Assembly (NCBI RefSeq): GCF_024453815.1
Contig: NZ_CP072934.1
Coordinates: 186,001 to 250,000, forward strand
From: Corynebacterium pseudogenitalium
Lineage (GTDB): Bacteria > Actinomycetota > Actinomycetes > Mycobacteriales > Mycobacteriaceae
Direction: 5' to 3'
Length of the DNA stretch: 64,000 nucleotides
Positions 8,206 through 16,753 of the stretch are shown one piece after another (position 1 is the first letter of the stretch; the number at the start of each line of letters is the position of its first letter). The notes under the pieces are model-generated. The model searched no databases, was not told the DNA's origin, and saw only the letters and a list, made by a program, of their open reading frames with translations. Made by a program: the position numbers and the translations under genes.

Positions 8206-9609
8206 ATGAAGTGGCGCGTGTTGTGTGTGTTGTTGGTGTGTATTGTTGCGGCGTTCCTGCCGTTGAGTCCGGTGAGTACCTGGATGTCCACGCAGGGGGA
8301 CGCCAGCGCGCCGCAGCTGCCGTCGGATCGCGGCAACCCGAACGAGGCGCGCCGCGCGGCGGGGGAGGCCAACACGCAGGCGGGCTTTCTCACGCAGGGC
8401 ACCAAAGAGCTTGTCGACGGCACCTCCCAACTCACCGGCGGCGCCGACGAACTCGTCGCCGCGATCTCCCAGGCGCAGGCTGGTGCGCAGGAGTTGTCGG
8501 CCGGGATGGTGCAGCTACAGGCGGCGACGGGCCAGCTCGGGGGTGGCGCGACGGAGGTCGCGGACGCGATTGGCCAGGTTGTTGAGCAGGCCACGGCCTT
8601 CGACGCGGTGCGTGGCCAGGTCACGGCTGCCATCGACCGCGCCCTCGTATCGACGAAGGCCTCCAAGGACCCGGACGTCATCGCCGCACGCGAGCAGCTT
8701 CAACAACTGAAGGTCCAGGCGGACAATGCCCAGTTGCCGCCGGAGGTTGTCGCCCAGATGAACAAGCTGCGCGACGGCTCCCGCGAGGTAGCCAACCAGC
8801 TAGCGGTGCCGGGCTACGCCTACCACGACGGCGTCTACACGGCCACGAACGGCGCCCAGCAGCTGGCGAGTGGACTGACTCAGCTCAATAACGAGGCGCA
8901 GGGCGCGGTTGGCGGTATTGCACAGCTTGATGAGGGTGTCGCAAAGATTGACCACATGGCGAACCTGACCGCCGACCAGATTCGCGCGGTGCGTGGCGCG
9001 CTCCCGGCGCCGGCGGCGGCGCAGGCGGGTGCGGAGGCGCAGGAGCCGCAGGAGTCCTCGCTGGCTCCGGTCGCGGCGATGCTGGTCGCGGCGCTCGTGG
9101 GGCTGGGCGGTGTTGGCGTCGCCGCGGCGGCGTGGATGTCCCGCACGAGGCGCTGGCTGGCGCTGGAGCTAGGCGTCGTGCTCCTGGCGGTTGCTGGCTG
9201 GGTGCTGGTGTTCATCCTCGGCCACAACCTGAGCCCGGCCGCTCTGGGGATCGCGGCTCTCGCGCTGCTGTGCGGTGCGGCCGCCTCCGTTGGTGTGACG
9301 ACGGCGCTCGCGGCGCTGTTTGGCCGCGGATGGGGGAGTCTGGTTGCCGCAATCCTGATAATTCTTCAGATGGGGGTAGTCGGGTGGGTTTGGAAAGCCG
9401 CCGCGGCTGCCCCTGTTAGTGGGGTCCTCGAGGCACTTTCTTCGGCGATGCCGATGCACTGGCTGGCCGCGTCGCTCTCGAGCGCGGGCAATAACGGCTC
9501 TGCGCAGGCACTATGGATTGGTATCGCTATGAGCGCGCTCGTCGCGGCGGTCGGGCTGCTGGGCGGAGTACCGCAGCGACGTGACGTTGCGGTTCACGTG
9601 GAGGAATAA
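8206..9609 (+). CDS. Membrane protein with LxxG heptad coiled coil (YhgE/Pip-like)
   Basis: A 467-residue protein. One N-terminal helix (VLCVLLVCIVAAFLPL) precedes a large extracytoplasmic region with repeated LxxGxxxLxxG heptads (TKELVDGTSQLTGGADEL; LASGLTQLNNEAQGAVGGI). About five C-terminal helices follow, from residue ~290. This architecture resembles the YhgE/Pip and MmpL-accessory type membrane proteins; no substrate can be inferred. I moved the start from an upstream in-frame ATG (8125) to 8206 because the protein then begins at the hydrophobic segment. A TACATT -10-like hexamer lies 7 bp before this ATG, suggesting a leaderless mRNA. It is divergent from the mnh operon. Confidence 0.75.
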   Translation: MKWRVLCVLLVCIVAAFLPLSPVSTWMSTQGDASAPQLPSDRGNPNEARRAAGEANTQAGFLTQGTKELVDGTSQLTGGADELVAAISQAQAGAQELSAGMVQLQAATGQLGGGATEVADAIGQVVEQATAFDAVRGQVTAAIDRALVSTKASKDPDVIAAREQLQQLKVQADNAQLPPEVVAQMNKLRDGSREVANQLAVPGYAYHDGVYTATNGAQQLASGLTQLNNEAQGAVGGIAQLDEGVAKIDHMANLTADQIRAVRGALPAPAAAQAGAEAQEPQESSLAPVAAMLVAALVGLGGVGVAAAAWMSRTRRWLALELGVVLLAVAGWVLVFILGHNLSPAALGIAALALLCGAAASVGVTTALAALFGRGWGSLVAAILIILQMGVVGWVWKAAAAAPVSGVLEALSSAMPMHWLAASLSSAGNNGSAQALWIGIAMSALVAAVGLLGGVPQRRDVAVHVEE

Positions 9610-9653
9610 TCCGAGCACACGGACATGGTTCCTACTTTCGGATGGGTTTGTGT

Positions 9654-9776
9654 TAATCTAGCGGTGCTCATTTCAAGTAATAGGGGCTTGGATTGAGTGG
9701 TCTCCTTTCGCCCATTGTGGGCAAGAAAGGGGTTAGGGATGGGGAAGGCCCCGTCGGCTTCGGCTGGCGGGGCCTT
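9654..9776 (+). ncRNA. Putative structured leader or small RNA upstream of the first YPDG/G5 surface gene
   Basis: A -10-like TAATCT lies at 9654-9659. It is followed by a hairpin at 9704-9730 (CCTTTCGCCCA, loop TTG, TGGGC-AA-GAAAGG), then a G+C-rich hairpin at 9745-9776 (AAGGCCCCG pairing with CGGGGCCTT) resembling an intrinsic terminator with a weak T-run. This arrangement between 9609 and the CDS at 9875 suggests a short transcript or an attenuated 5' leader. No -35 box is clear and nothing matches a known riboswitch I can name. Confidence 0.4.
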
Positions 9777-9874
9777 CACTTATTGCCACTTATGCAACGT
9801 TAAGAGTGTACGAAGCACACAGCCCGAATTACGCTGTTACTGACCAATCGTTGTGAAAAGTGAAGGGCAGCCAC

Positions 9875-12800
9875 ATGCAAGGCACATTTCCGGGCGCGGG
9901 GCGTCGGAAAGTACGTGTTGGAATTACCGTAACGTCTGCGATAGCGCTCGCGTTGGGGAGCGCGGCTGTGGTTGTACCTTCCCCTGCTGCATATGCGCAG
10001 GAGAACTTGGCGTACACCGGTGCGGTGATCGGCGCTGAGCAGCAGGCGAAGTCAGAGGGGCTGGGCGATGATGCCTGCCGAGTGGTGCTGGAGAAGGACG
10101 ATGTCGGCAAGGACGTTGCGGGTTTCAGGTTTGACGCGCTCAACCCTGGCGAGTACTCCGAGAGCGCAACTGAGTTCGGCATTCAGCTGCACTTCAACGC
10201 GGACAAGCAGCGCACCTTCACGGATACAGGGTTTAGCGACAGCGGGCCTGTTCCAGTCGAAGCTGGCGAGCTAGGCGTTGTCCCCGCGGACGAGAAGCTC
10301 GATGGCGGTAACCCGTTCACGGTGAACAACACTGCTGAGCCCGCCGAAATTACCGCTTCCCGAGTTCAGCGCAACTTGAACGGCGCGTTCCCCTTCACGG
10401 AACAGTTCCAGCAACAAGCCGTGAGCCCGGAAGGGCTCACCTTTGCGTGGAAAGGGGCTTACACAAAGGAAGACTCTGACCACAGGTTTTTCAAAAGCCA
10501 AAACTTCCAAGCTGACGCGAACGCAAACCCTTGGCCGAGCGAGACCGACGATTGCGTCCCCCTCAAACTTGATTGGGAGCACATTTCGAAGGCCGTGATC
10601 AAGCCGGGGGAGAAGGTCAAGATCGCCTCTGCCGGCGGGATGTTCACGGAACGTGACCTGGATCGTCTGCGCATTCAGGTCGCGGACGGCAGCGGCAAGG
10701 TGCTCGAGCACGTCACCATCACGCGCGATGGCTCCGACTTCTTCCTTACCTGGCCGAAGTTCGCCGACGACGCCGAGCTCGACGGCCTCCAGGGCCTCAC
10801 GTTTACCGCGGTTGCGCTGCCGCGCAGTGTCGAGGAGCTCGAGGCTATCGCTCAGAACCACGCGTACGAAGATACAAGGGTTGGGGTAACGGCCAGCTCC
10901 ATTGCGCTGCCACGCTACAACACCGCCAACGAGCTCAGCTCGCACGCGATCAGCGTGGATGACACGCTTTACCACGATCCGCAGTTCACCAGGTCTGAGG
11001 TCAACATCACCTCCGGGATCTCAAAGGATGCGATTGTCTTCGAGGAGCTTCCCGACGCAAACGGGCACACCCTCGCCGACCTGAAAGAGAAGTTCGACGC
11101 CACCATCGCCCTCGACGAGAGCCTCGTCTACGACGGCTGGACCGCCAAGTTCGCTGACGAGGAAAAGGGCGACTACAGGGTGATCATGACGGCGCCGGAG
11201 GGCGTCGATAAGCCGACCCCTGGGACGTTTGCGCAGCCTGTGGTGCATGTACGCTACTCGAACGGCTCCAAGGACGCCATCCCGCTGCTCGTGGTCGTCG
11301 AACCGAATCACACGCAGCAGACCAACCTCGAGTACCCCGCGGAGCCAGTGCAGGGCGCCCAAAACACAACACTTACCGCCAAGGCGAGCCTGACACGGGT
11401 GCTGGGCAAGGGGGACGTCATCAAGCCGAAGAAATTCGAGCTTATCGACGCCCCCTCCGACAAAGACGGCTGGAACGTCACAGTCGATAAGGAAGGCACC
11501 GTCACCGCGAAGGCGAAGGCAACCGTGCCGAACTTCACCACCATCAAACCCGTGGTGAAGGCGACCTACCCGGACGGTACGACCGACGAAGCTCCGGTGT
11601 CCTTCCAGGTGTTCTCGGACGTGAAAGTGCCGTCGTATGGCTCGGCCTCGGGTGAGGTGGCAGACCGCATGACGCTCACGCCGACCGTGCCGAAGGTTGG
11701 CCTCGGCGGCAACGCGCACGACGAAACGCCGAACCGCTACACCTTCCCTAATGGCTCCCAACAGTACAAAGTCGGCGACTGGAACGTCACCCTCGACGCC
11801 ACCACCGGCGAGCTGACCGTCACCATCCCGGACACCGCGCTGCCGGGCGCCTACATCACGGTGCCGGTGCGTACCCACTACGCCAGCGGCGCTGTGCCGC
11901 AGGAAACCACCGCCACCATCAACGTGATCGGCGACGGTACGGGCACCGACGTTGCGAACTACCCGCAGAGCTTCACCAAGCCCGGGCTGCCGGTCTCCTC
12001 GATGATCAGCACCCTGCTGGCGGACCCGATGAAGGCGAAGTACAGCCTGCCGGAGCAACTCCCGGACGGCTGGACGTTCGACGTGTCGAAGAAGGGCGTG
12101 GTCACGGCGACTCCGCCGAAGGATGCGCGGCCCGGTGACCAGGCGATCATCGACATCCACGTCCGCTACCCGGACGGCTCCGAGGCGGACGTCCCGGCGG
12201 CGTTCACCGTCGTCGGCGACGACAAGGGCATGAACAACCCGCGGTACCAGACCAAGTCGGGCAAGCCGGGCACCACGGTCACGAGCAAGCTGGACACTGG
12301 AAGCGTCCGGGACATCTCGGAGCCGAAGTTCGCCCTGATCACGGACCCGAAGGACAAGCACTACATCGCCCCACCGCGCAACCTGCGGTGGGAGCAGGTC
12401 AAGATCGACCCGAAGACGGGCACCATCACCACCCCGGTCAGCGAGCGCGCCGTACCGGGCAGCTCCGCGGACATCCCGGTGCGCGTGACCTATAAGGACG
12501 GCACGACCGCCATCATCGTGGCCACTGTGGTGGTGCTCGGCGAGCAGCGCGCCGTCTACGAGCCGCGATACGAGCAGCAGGAGGCGAAGCCGGGCGTCGA
12601 CAAGCGATCTGAGATCACCGAGCCCACCCGCATCCCTGCCCGCGACCTCGCGGAAAAGACGCCGTTCAGCGTGCCCGCGAGCCTCGACGGCTGGAAGCTG
12701 CGCGTCGACGGCAAAGGCACCGTCACTGCGACCCCACCGAAAGACGCCGAGTCTGGCGACCACCTCAACGTCCCCGTCACCGTCACCTACCAGGACGGCT

Positions 12801-14917
12801 CGAAAGACGTGGTCACCGCCGCGTTCGTCGTGGTCAGGGAGCCCGCGCCTGACGCCTCCTTCGACATCAACACCGAGTACGAAGTGATCGTGCCGTTTGA
12901 GACGCAGATCGTCTTCGACCCCACACTCGACGTAGGCACGCAGGTCGTCGACGCCGAACACCCCGGCGTGCTCGGCACCGACAAAGTGACCACGACCAGG
13001 ACCATCACGAACTCCGAGGTGGTCAGCACACGCATCGAGCAGACGCGCATCGCGGACCCGCAGGATCGCATCGTGCGCGTTGGCACCAAGGAAAGGCCGG
13101 GCGTCACGCCGGAAATCCACTGGTCTGAAGAGACGCCGTACCGCGTCATCATCCGGGAAGACCCGACGCTCGAGGCCGGCACCCACAAGGTCGCACAGCG
13201 CGGCAAGGTGGGCAGGATCTCCTACAAAATTATCGACGGCATCGCGCAGAAACCACAGGTCGTGGACGCTGAGGACCAGGTCATCTTGGTCGGCACCAAG
13301 AAGGAATCCAAGCAGACAGAGCTACGCGAGACCATCCACACCCCCGTGCCGTTCGAGACCGAAATCCGCCAGGTAGACAGCCTGCCCGCCGGCGTGGTCA
13401 AGACCATCCAGGAAGGCTCCTACGGCCAAACCATCACGGAGAAGACCTGGCAGCTTGTCGACGGCCACGTCGTCGGCAACCCCGTCGAACACACCACCAC
13501 GACCAAGACCCCGGTCAAGCGCATCATCGAGGTCGGCGTCGGCCACATCGTGCCAACCTACGGCAAGGTCGTCCAGGAACCGGGCGCAACCGACGAGGTC
13601 CCTCTCCACGAGGGCTCCAAGGTGCCTTCTGACGCTACCTTCGAAATCGACCCCGAGTGGAAGCCAACCATCCCGGGCTGGACCGCCACCGTCGACGAGC
13701 ACGGCCGCGTCTTCTCGACGCCGCCAGCCGACGCCAAGCCCGGCGACTCCATCCTCATCCCCGTCAAGGTCACCTACACCGACGGAGCCATCCTGGTCGT
13801 TCCGGCATTCGCGGCCATCAAGGAAACCGACGAATCCCCGCACGTCAGCTACGCCTCCGCCTCCGTCCTACCCGGCGAGACGAGTACTCAGCCTGCAACC
13901 AACGCCACCGACGGCAACCGCTACTCGGTACCCGACCGGGTCAATGGCTGGAAGGTCAGCGTCGACGAGCACGGCACCGTTACCGCGACCGCGCCGAAGT
14001 CCGCCACCCCAGGCGCCTGGATCCGCGTCCCTGTCACCGTCACCCCAGCCCACGGCGAGGCCTACACCACCCAGGCCGTCTTCACCGTGGCCAACGTGCC
14101 GACCGGGCCAGTTGAACCTACTTCTTCCGCGACTGCGGCGCCGGAGCCGTCCCCGACTGCCACTCCGACTGCTCCTTCTGTACCTATCGCGCCAGCACCG
14201 TCGTACCCGCCGGCCATCACCGCGCCGGGCGTGCCGACGTCCATCAAGATCAGCGGCCACACCGACGGCAACACCTACAAGCTCGGCGCCCTGCCGACCG
14301 GGTGGCGGGCCTCCGTGTCCGCCTCGGGAGATCTGCTGGTCACCCCACCCGCCTCCGCCGAAGTCGGTGAGAAGGTTGACATCCCCGTCACCGTCACCAC
14401 AGCCACGGGCGCAACATACGAGGTGAAGACTGTCGTGGGGGTCATCGCGAAGGGTGGCACTACCACGAGTCCGACCACGCCTGCGCCGACCACATCTACT
14501 CCCACTCCAGCCGATTCATCTGCCGACGGCTTCAAGCGCTGCATGGCCAACATGTTCGCGCTCAACAGCCCGATCCTCTGGCTGCTACCAATCGGGCTCG
14601 CCGCCGCAGTTGGCATTGGCGTTGCGAACACGATGCAGCCCCAGATCAACGCCGCTCTTGGGCAGTTCAACGACTCCCTGCGCCACGTAGGCCGCGGGTT
14701 CGAGGACCAGATTGCCGCCGTCAACAGGCAGTTCGGCGTCGACGCCCGTCAGCTGCAGCCCGTTGCTATCGCGTTTGGAGCCATCGCAGTCGGCGGCCTG
14801 GCGATCTCCCTGATCGCCCAGGCATGCCAGCCCGAGGGCTTTGACCGTGGCATGACCGTCCTCGGTTCCTCCAAAGATGGTGAGCCAGTGCCAAAGGACG
14901 CATCTTCCAAAAAGTAG
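9875..14917 (+). CDS. Giant secreted surface protein with YPDG (Rib-like) and G5 domains
   Basis: A protein of about 1680 residues with a Sec signal peptide (GITVTSAIALALGSAAVVV, cleavage near AYAQ). A ~300-residue N-terminal domain holds two cysteines (DDACRVVL; TDDCVPLKL). Tandem Rib/YPDG-type immunoglobulin-like repeats follow (ATYPDGTTDEAP, VRYPDGSEADVP, VTYQDGSKDVV), then three G5 domains (about 12870-13550, each ending VRVGTK, ILVGTK or IEVGVG), more YPDG-like units and a Thr/Pro stalk. The C-terminus has no LPXTG: it ends in two membrane helices flanked by cysteines (RCMANMFALNSPILWLLPIG and SLIAQACQPEG). Such proteins are adhesins or cell-wall binders. ATG 9875 has AAGGG seven bases upstream; GTG 9860 is an alternative. 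The last codons lie inside an intergenic repeat. Confidence 0.85.
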   Translation: MQGTFPGAGRRKVRVGITVTSAIALALGSAAVVVPSPAAYAQENLAYTGAVIGAEQQAKSEGLGDDACRVVLEKDDVGKDVAGFRFDALNPGEYSESATEFGIQLHFNADKQRTFTDTGFSDSGPVPVEAGELGVVPADEKLDGGNPFTVNNTAEPAEITASRVQRNLNGAFPFTEQFQQQAVSPEGLTFAWKGAYTKEDSDHRFFKSQNFQADANANPWPSETDDCVPLKLDWEHISKAVIKPGEKVKIASAGGMFTERDLDRLRIQVADGSGKVLEHVTITRDGSDFFLTWPKFADDAELDGLQGLTFTAVALPRSVEELEAIAQNHAYEDTRVGVTASSIALPRYNTANELSSHAISVDDTLYHDPQFTRSEVNITSGISKDAIVFEELPDANGHTLADLKEKFDATIALDESLVYDGWTAKFADEEKGDYRVIMTAPEGVDKPTPGTFAQPVVHVRYSNGSKDAIPLLVVVEPNHTQQTNLEYPAEPVQGAQNTTLTAKASLTRVLGKGDVIKPKKFELIDAPSDKDGWNVTVDKEGTVTAKAKATVPNFTTIKPVVKATYPDGTTDEAPVSFQVFSDVKVPSYGSASGEVADRMTLTPTVPKVGLGGNAHDETPNRYTFPNGSQQYKVGDWNVTLDATTGELTVTIPDTALPGAYITVPVRTHYASGAVPQETTATINVIGDGTGTDVANYPQSFTKPGLPVSSMISTLLADPMKAKYSLPEQLPDGWTFDVSKKGVVTATPPKDARPGDQAIIDIHVRYPDGSEADVPAAFTVVGDDKGMNNPRYQTKSGKPGTTVTSKLDTGSVRDISEPKFALITDPKDKHYIAPPRNLRWEQVKIDPKTGTITTPVSERAVPGSSADIPVRVTYKDGTTAIIVATVVVLGEQRAVYEPRYEQQEAKPGVDKRSEITEPTRIPARDLAEKTPFSVPASLDGWKLRVDGKGTVTATPPKDAESGDHLNVPVTVTYQDGSKDVVTAAFVVVREPAPDASFDINTEYEVIVPFETQIVFDPTLDVGTQVVDAEHPGVLGTDKVTTTRTITNSEVVSTRIEQTRIADPQDRIVRVGTKERPGVTPEIHWSEETPYRVIIREDPTLEAGTHKVAQRGKVGRISYKIIDGIAQKPQVVDAEDQVILVGTKKESKQTELRETIHTPVPFETEIRQVDSLPAGVVKTIQEGSYGQTITEKTWQLVDGHVVGNPVEHTTTTKTPVKRIIEVGVGHIVPTYGKVVQEPGATDEVPLHEGSKVPSDATFEIDPEWKPTIPGWTATVDEHGRVFSTPPADAKPGDSILIPVKVTYTDGAILVVPAFAAIKETDESPHVSYASASVLPGETSTQPATNATDGNRYSVPDRVNGWKVSVDEHGTVTATAPKSATPGAWIRVPVTVTPAHGEAYTTQAVFTVANVPTGPVEPTSSATAAPEPSPTATPTAPSVPIAPAPSYPPAITAPGVPTSIKISGHTDGNTYKLGALPTGWRASVSASGDLLVTPPASAEVGEKVDIPVTVTTATGATYEVKTVVGVIAKGGTTTSPTTPAPTTSTPTPADSSADGFKRCMANMFALNSPILWLLPIGLAAAVGIGVANTMQPQINAALGQFNDSLRHVGRGFEDQIAAVNRQFGVDARQLQPVAIAFGAIAVGGLAISLIAQACQPEGFDRGMTVLGSSKDGEPVPKDASSKK

Positions 14918-15140
14918 GCCTTTTTGGACCTGCAGGTTTAGACGTCTAATCCAAATGGTGTTGCGTCCTTTGGCACTCGCCCCGGTTGGGGTGACACCAA
15001 ATTTTCCCATGAGGTTTTCGTGACCAGGGCTTTTCCAGATCTTCGTGCGAAAAACCGGGAATTTGGTGTCTAGCCCGTTCGTCGTGACACCAAATTCCCA
15101 CCCTGCCCCTTGGCGACCTGGGGAAACGCCGACGGTGCTC
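14887..15140. repeat. Intergenic mosaic repeat, copy A
   Basis: Module 1 is bounded by AGTGCCAAAGGACGCA (14887-14902) and its exact inverse TGCGTCCTTTGGCACT (14962-14977), 91 bp in all. Module 2 is bounded by GACACCAAATT (from ~14992) and GGGAATTTGGTGTC (15058-15071), followed by another GACACCAAATTCCC and a GGGGAAACGCCG block. Related copies are at 21291-21474, 33474-33692, 36438-36550 and 43252-43381. The left arm lies inside the 3' end of the preceding surface-protein gene and encodes its PVPKDA residues. Confidence 0.8.
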
Positions 15141-15189
15141 CCCAAAAACAAGGAATGTGGTGCGCGGGTCCCAAGCCCATCTGAGCAAC

Positions 15190-15222
15190 GCGAAACCCCG
15201 CCGCGAAAGCGACGGGGTTTCA
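15190..15222 (-). terminator. Terminator downstream of tRNA-Pro
   Basis: On the minus strand GAAACCCCGTCGC and GCGGCGGGGTTTC form a long stem around a TTTC loop immediately after the tRNA-Pro gene. It could act in both directions. Confidence 0.7.
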
Positions 15223-15223
15223 T

Positions 15224-15300
<77 letters not shown>

Positions 15301-15350
15301 TGGGCACCTGGTTACTTTACTCCTGTGCCCGCGAAAAACAAAAGCCGTGG

Positions 15351-16256
15351 TCAGGGCCGCTCCGTGATGTGGAGGAGTGCTGCGGATGGCGGGCAGAAGA
15401 TCCGTACGGGGGCGTACTTGGAGGTGCCCAGCCCGTTGGAGACTTCCATCCACATGCGGCCGAAGCGGTGGAGGCCGGAGGCGCGCTCGCGGTCGATGTC
15501 GGCGTTGGTGACGATGGCGCGCTCGCCAGGTAGGCAGATCTGGCCGCCGTGGGTGTGGCCGGACAGCGCCAGTTGGTAGCCGTCGCGCTCGAAGGCGTCG
15601 AGGACTTCCCGGTAGGGGGCGTGGAGAAGCGCGATGGCGAGGTCCGCGTCGGCGTTGGGGGCGCCGGCGATGGTGGAGTAGTCGTGCAGGTTGTGGTGTG
15701 GGTCGTCGACGCCTGCGAGGGCGAGGCGGACGTCGTTAATTTTGAACTCGAGCCTGCGGTGTGTGGCGTCGTGCCAGCCGTGCTCCTGGAATGCGGCGCG
15801 CATGCCTTCCCAGGGGAGGTCGACGTAGGAGGGCTCGCGCTTCGTGCCAAGCAAGTACTTGAAGGGGTTGACGGGGCGGGGCGCCCAGTAGTCGTTGGTG
15901 CCGAAGACGAACGCACCCGGGATCTCGAGGAGCGGGCCGAGGGCCTGGAAGACCCAGGGCACGCCCTTGGGGTCGGAGAGGTTGTCGCCGGTGTTGATCA
16001 CCAGGTCGGGTTGGAGTTCGGCGAGGCTGGAGACCCAGGCGACTTTGGCGCGTTGGCCTGGGATCATGTGGAGGTCGCTGACGTGGAGGATGTCGAAGGA
16101 GTCGCGTCCTTTGAGGGTGCCGGGCGGGAGGAGGGGGAGGGTGTATTCCTTCAGGCGGTAGTTGTTCAGCTGGCTCACGCCGTACGCGGCGGTGGCCATG
16201 CCGGTCGCAGCGATGACGCCGGCGGCACGCGTGAGGCGTTTGAGGGAAGTATTCAC
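15351..16256 (-). CDS. Membrane-anchored metallophosphoesterase
   Basis: A 301-residue calcineurin-like phosphoesterase with an N-terminal hydrophobic anchor (residues ~11-30). The metal-binding blocks are visible: HVSDLHM (Asp61, His63), NTGDN (Asp91), GTNDYW in place of the usual GNHD, a later ALLHAPY and GHTHGGQ. The GTND block means the usual motif-III histidine position is altered, as in the YkuE-like subgroup. A phosphodiesterase or lipid-headgroup phosphatase role at the membrane is likely; the substrate is unknown. Start GTG 16256 lies 7 bases after a minus-strand TACGCT box (16264-16269), so the mRNA is probably leaderless. It is divergent from the yqeY-like gene. Confidence 0.88.
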   Translation of the reverse strand: MNTSLKRLTRAAGVIAATGMATAAYGVSQLNNYRLKEYTLPLLPPGTLKGRDSFDILHVSDLHMIPGQRAKVAWVSSLAELQPDLVINTGDNLSDPKGVPWVFQALGPLLEIPGAFVFGTNDYWAPRPVNPFKYLLGTKREPSYVDLPWEGMRAAFQEHGWHDATHRRLEFKINDVRLALAGVDDPHHNLHDYSTIAGAPNADADLAIALLHAPYREVLDAFERDGYQLALSGHTHGGQICLPGERAIVTNADIDRERASGLHRFGRMWMEVSNGLGTSKYAPVRIFCPPSAALLHITERP

Positions 16257-16263
16257 GCGTCCT

Positions 16264-16284
16264 AGCGTACAGATGGACTACGCT
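16264..16284. promoter_or_regulatory. Divergent leaderless promoters (metallophosphoesterase / yqeY-like)
   Basis: TACGCT occurs on the minus strand at 16264-16269 and on the plus strand at 16279-16284. Each is exactly 7 bases from the corresponding start codon (GTG 16256 and ATG 16292), which places the transcription starts at the start codons. Confidence 0.55.
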
Positions 16285-16291
16285 TTCCCAC

Positions 16292-16741
16292 ATGAGTGAA
16301 TTGAAAGCACAGCTGCGCGCAGACCTGAAGACCGCGATGAAGGCGAAGGAGAAGGAACGCACCGGCACGATCCGTATGTTGCTGGCCGCCATCCAGACCG
16401 CTGAGACCGAGGGTTCGAAGCACGAGGTGGATGATGCGGAGATCTTGAAGATTATTGCTCGCGAGGTGAAGAAGCGCCGCGAGTCCGCGGAGATTTACGC
16501 CACGAACGGCCGCCAAGAGCTTGCCGACGCCGAACTCCACGAAGCCGAAATCCTCGAAGCGTACCAGCCTGCCCAGCTCACGGACGAGGAGGTTGACGCC
16601 CTGGTGGAGGAGGCCGTCGCCGAGGTCGGCGCCGAGTCCATGGCGCAGATGGGGCAGGTCATGAAAGCTGCGAACGCGAAAGCCGCCGGCCGTGTTGACG
16701 GCAAGCGGCTTTCCACGGCGGTCAAGGCCCGCCTGAGCTAG
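16292..16741 (+). CDS. GatB/YqeY domain-containing protein
   Basis: A 149-residue YqeY-family protein: lysine-rich N-terminal helix (LKTAMKAKEKERTGTIRMLLAAI), EVKKRRESAEIYA, and the C-terminal GatB-tail-like segment with MGQVMKAANAKAAGRVDGK. The family resembles the C-terminal tRNA-binding tail of GatB, but its function is not settled. The length is normal. The start at 16292 is supported by a -10 box 7 bp upstream (leaderless). It ends just before the convergent penicillin-binding protein gene. Confidence 0.92.
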   Translation: MSELKAQLRADLKTAMKAKEKERTGTIRMLLAAIQTAETEGSKHEVDDAEILKIIAREVKKRRESAEIYATNGRQELADAELHEAEILEAYQPAQLTDEEVDALVEEAVAEVGAESMAQMGQVMKAANAKAAGRVDGKRLSTAVKARLS

Positions 16742-16753
16742 GGCTAGTTAGCC

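Noticed and set aside
11021..13186. 721-codon minus-strand open frame
   Set aside because: Shadow of the YPDG/G5 gene: no domain pattern, Arg/Val/Gly/Asp-biased composition, and opposite to a clear protein.
14550..14917. LPXTG sortase signal in the giant surface protein
   Set aside because: No LPxTG-like motif occurs before either helix; the ends are helix pairs with cysteines.
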